From an uncultured Bacilli bacterium (GTDB taxonomy: Bacteria > Bacillota_I > Bacilli_A > RFN20 > CAG-826): a stretch of 24,173 bases of DNA. The position numbers were made by a program, and so were the translations under genes. Below, one piece after another: positions 23,438 through 24,173 of this stretch (the first letter of the stretch is position 1; each line of letters opens with the position of its first letter). The notes beneath the pieces are model-generated. The model was not told the origin of the DNA. It was given only the letters and a program-made list of their open reading frames with translations, and did not search any database. The stretch covers positions 1-24,173 of the forward strand of contig CAJOQN010000092.1 in NCBI GenBank assembly GCA_905236535.1, written 5' to 3'.

Positions 23438-23451
23438 TATAATAAAGCGAA
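23438..23451 (+). promoter_or_regulatory. Likely leaderless promoter of the flippase gene
   Basis: TATAAT at 23438-23443 is followed by seven bases and the ATG at 23451. No Shine-Dalgarno sequence is present. A six-base inverted repeat CATCAT/ATGATG (23403-23421) overlaps the -35 position and might be a regulator site, though it is short. Confidence 0.5.
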
Positions 23452-24173
23452 TGAAAGACAACACCCGTATCAATGTTATTGTCAATCTGGTGCGCACTCT
23501 CGTGCTCACTCTTTTGTCATTCATCACTTTCCCGTGGGTTTGTCGTGCATTGCAAGATTCAGCCTTAGGGACTTATACCTGGGTTATGACCTTTGTGTCA
23601 TATTTCTTAATCATCGCTAAGATTGGCATTCCAAATCTCGCGGTCAGAGAATGTGTCAAAGTTAGAGATAATAAAGAACTATTATCAAATAAAGTTCAAG
23701 CTTTGTTCATCCTTCAAGGAATCGCGACCATCTTAAGCTTTGGACTGATGACCGCAGTGGTCTTTATCGTCCCTTCTTTAAGAGATGTTTCTTCCATCGC
23801 TTTTATCTTATCCCTTAACTTCTTAACAGGAGCCTTCTCTTTTGAGTGGGTCTTTATCGCTTTAGAGAAACAATTCTATATGTCGGTAAGAAGTATCGCG
23901 ACTTTAAGCATCTCTGCGATTCTCACCATTGTCTTTGTCACCAATCCTGGTGATATTTATATCTACGCTTTTATCTCTATCGGATACACTTTGGTGACTT
24001 CTATTATCAACATGGTCTATCTAAGGAAATTTGTCTCTCTTAGAAAGACCTTACCATATGACTTTAAACAATATATTAAACCGATGTTGGTCTTATTCTC
24101 CGTCACTATGGTCTTATCTTTATATAATCAAACCGATACCTTCATCTTAGGCTTTATTGATCCAAGCAAATCA
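23451..24173 (+). CDS. Wzx-type polysaccharide flippase, N-terminal part (runs off window)
   Basis: Translation from ATG 23451 is open for 241 codons to the window end. It reads MKDNTRINVIVNLVRTLVLT, then FPWVCRALQDSALGTYTWVM, LIIAKIGIPNLAVRECVK and, further on, NQTDTFILGFIDPSKS. This is the layout of polysaccharide-exporter (PST/Wzx, MOP superfamily) flippases: paired membrane helices with the conserved P..R.LG..G-like loop after helix 1 and the D-TFILG loop. About seven membrane segments are visible. The protein would move an undecaprenyl-linked glycan across the membrane, fitting the adjacent glycosyltransferases. The C-terminal half lies outside the window. Confidence 0.9.
   Translation, partial: MKDNTRINVIVNLVRTLVLTLLSFITFPWVCRALQDSALGTYTWVMTFVSYFLIIAKIGIPNLAVRECVKVRDNKELLSNKVQALFILQGIATILSFGLMTAVVFIVPSLRDVSSIAFILSLNFLTGAFSFEWVFIALEKQFYMSVRSIATLSISAILTIVFVTNPGDIYIYAFISIGYTLVTSIINMVYLRKFVSLRKTLPYDFKQYIKPMLVLFSVTMVLSLYNQTDTFILGFIDPSKS

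Noticed and set aside
1..24173. Mycoplasma-type UGA=Trp code, mobile elements, CRISPR arrays, defence genes
   Set aside because: UGA serves as a stop at tightly overlapping gene junctions and Trp codons are UGG. I saw no transposase, integrase, direct-repeat array or defence-type protein.

Overview
The window is AT-rich, densely packed bacterial DNA with short intergenic gaps. It looks like a low-GC Firmicutes-type organism (Bacilli or a Mollicutes relative). Evidence for this is the Firmicutes order tsaE-tsaB-rimI-tsaD, a PcrA-type helicase next to NAD-dependent ligase, a DUF402 phosphatase-like protein, an ECF-type thiamine transporter behind a TPP riboswitch, and purine-rich AAGGAG ribosome binding sites. 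UGA is a stop codon (21035, 11362) and Trp is always UGG, so the Mycoplasma code is not used. I cannot name the species.

Layout. Positions 1-72 hold a tRNA-Arg(CCU) on the minus strand, cut by the window edge. A minus-strand pair follows: a monoglyceride-lipase-like hydrolase and galE. Divergent from galE is an IspD/TarI-type cytidylyltransferase (plus). Next is a tight minus-strand operon, pcrA-ligA-membrane hydrolase (2868-8036). A UDP-glucose dehydrogenase-type gene (plus, 8153-9442) ends in an intrinsic terminator that lies inside the convergent gene for a thioredoxin-fold lipoprotein. A three-gene plus-strand operon of unrecognised membrane proteins (9902-12090) ends at a bidirectional terminator. 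From 17847 down to 12114 a long minus-strand run contains a DUF3137-like membrane protein, a DUF402 protein, tsaE, tsaB, rimI, tsaD, asnS and a 53-residue membrane protein. Then come a TPP riboswitch with a ThiT-like transporter carrying an extra N-terminal membrane region, and ung. The right end (19947-24173) is a surface-polysaccharide locus with three GT-B glycosyltransferases and the start of a Wzx-type flippase.

How the genes fit together. TsaE, TsaB and TsaD make t6A37 on ANN-decoding tRNAs. That class includes tRNA-Asn, the substrate of the adjacent AsnRS, and the tRNA-Arg(CCU) at the left edge, which has A37. GalE, the UDP-sugar dehydrogenase, the glycosyltransferases and the flippase fit production of a surface glycan. 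LigA and PcrA are the DNA replication and repair module, with Ung elsewhere in the window.

The most unusual pattern is transcriptional. Several first-in-operon genes (2172, 8153, 9902, 19947, 23347 minus, 23451, and more weakly 19889 minus and 9856 minus) have a -10-like hexamer ending only about 5-8 bases before the start codon and no ribosome binding site, as expected for leaderless mRNAs. Internal genes and a few leadered first genes carry clear Shine-Dalgarno sequences. No dramatic new defence or mobile system is visible. There are no CRISPR arrays, insertion sequences or phage genes.
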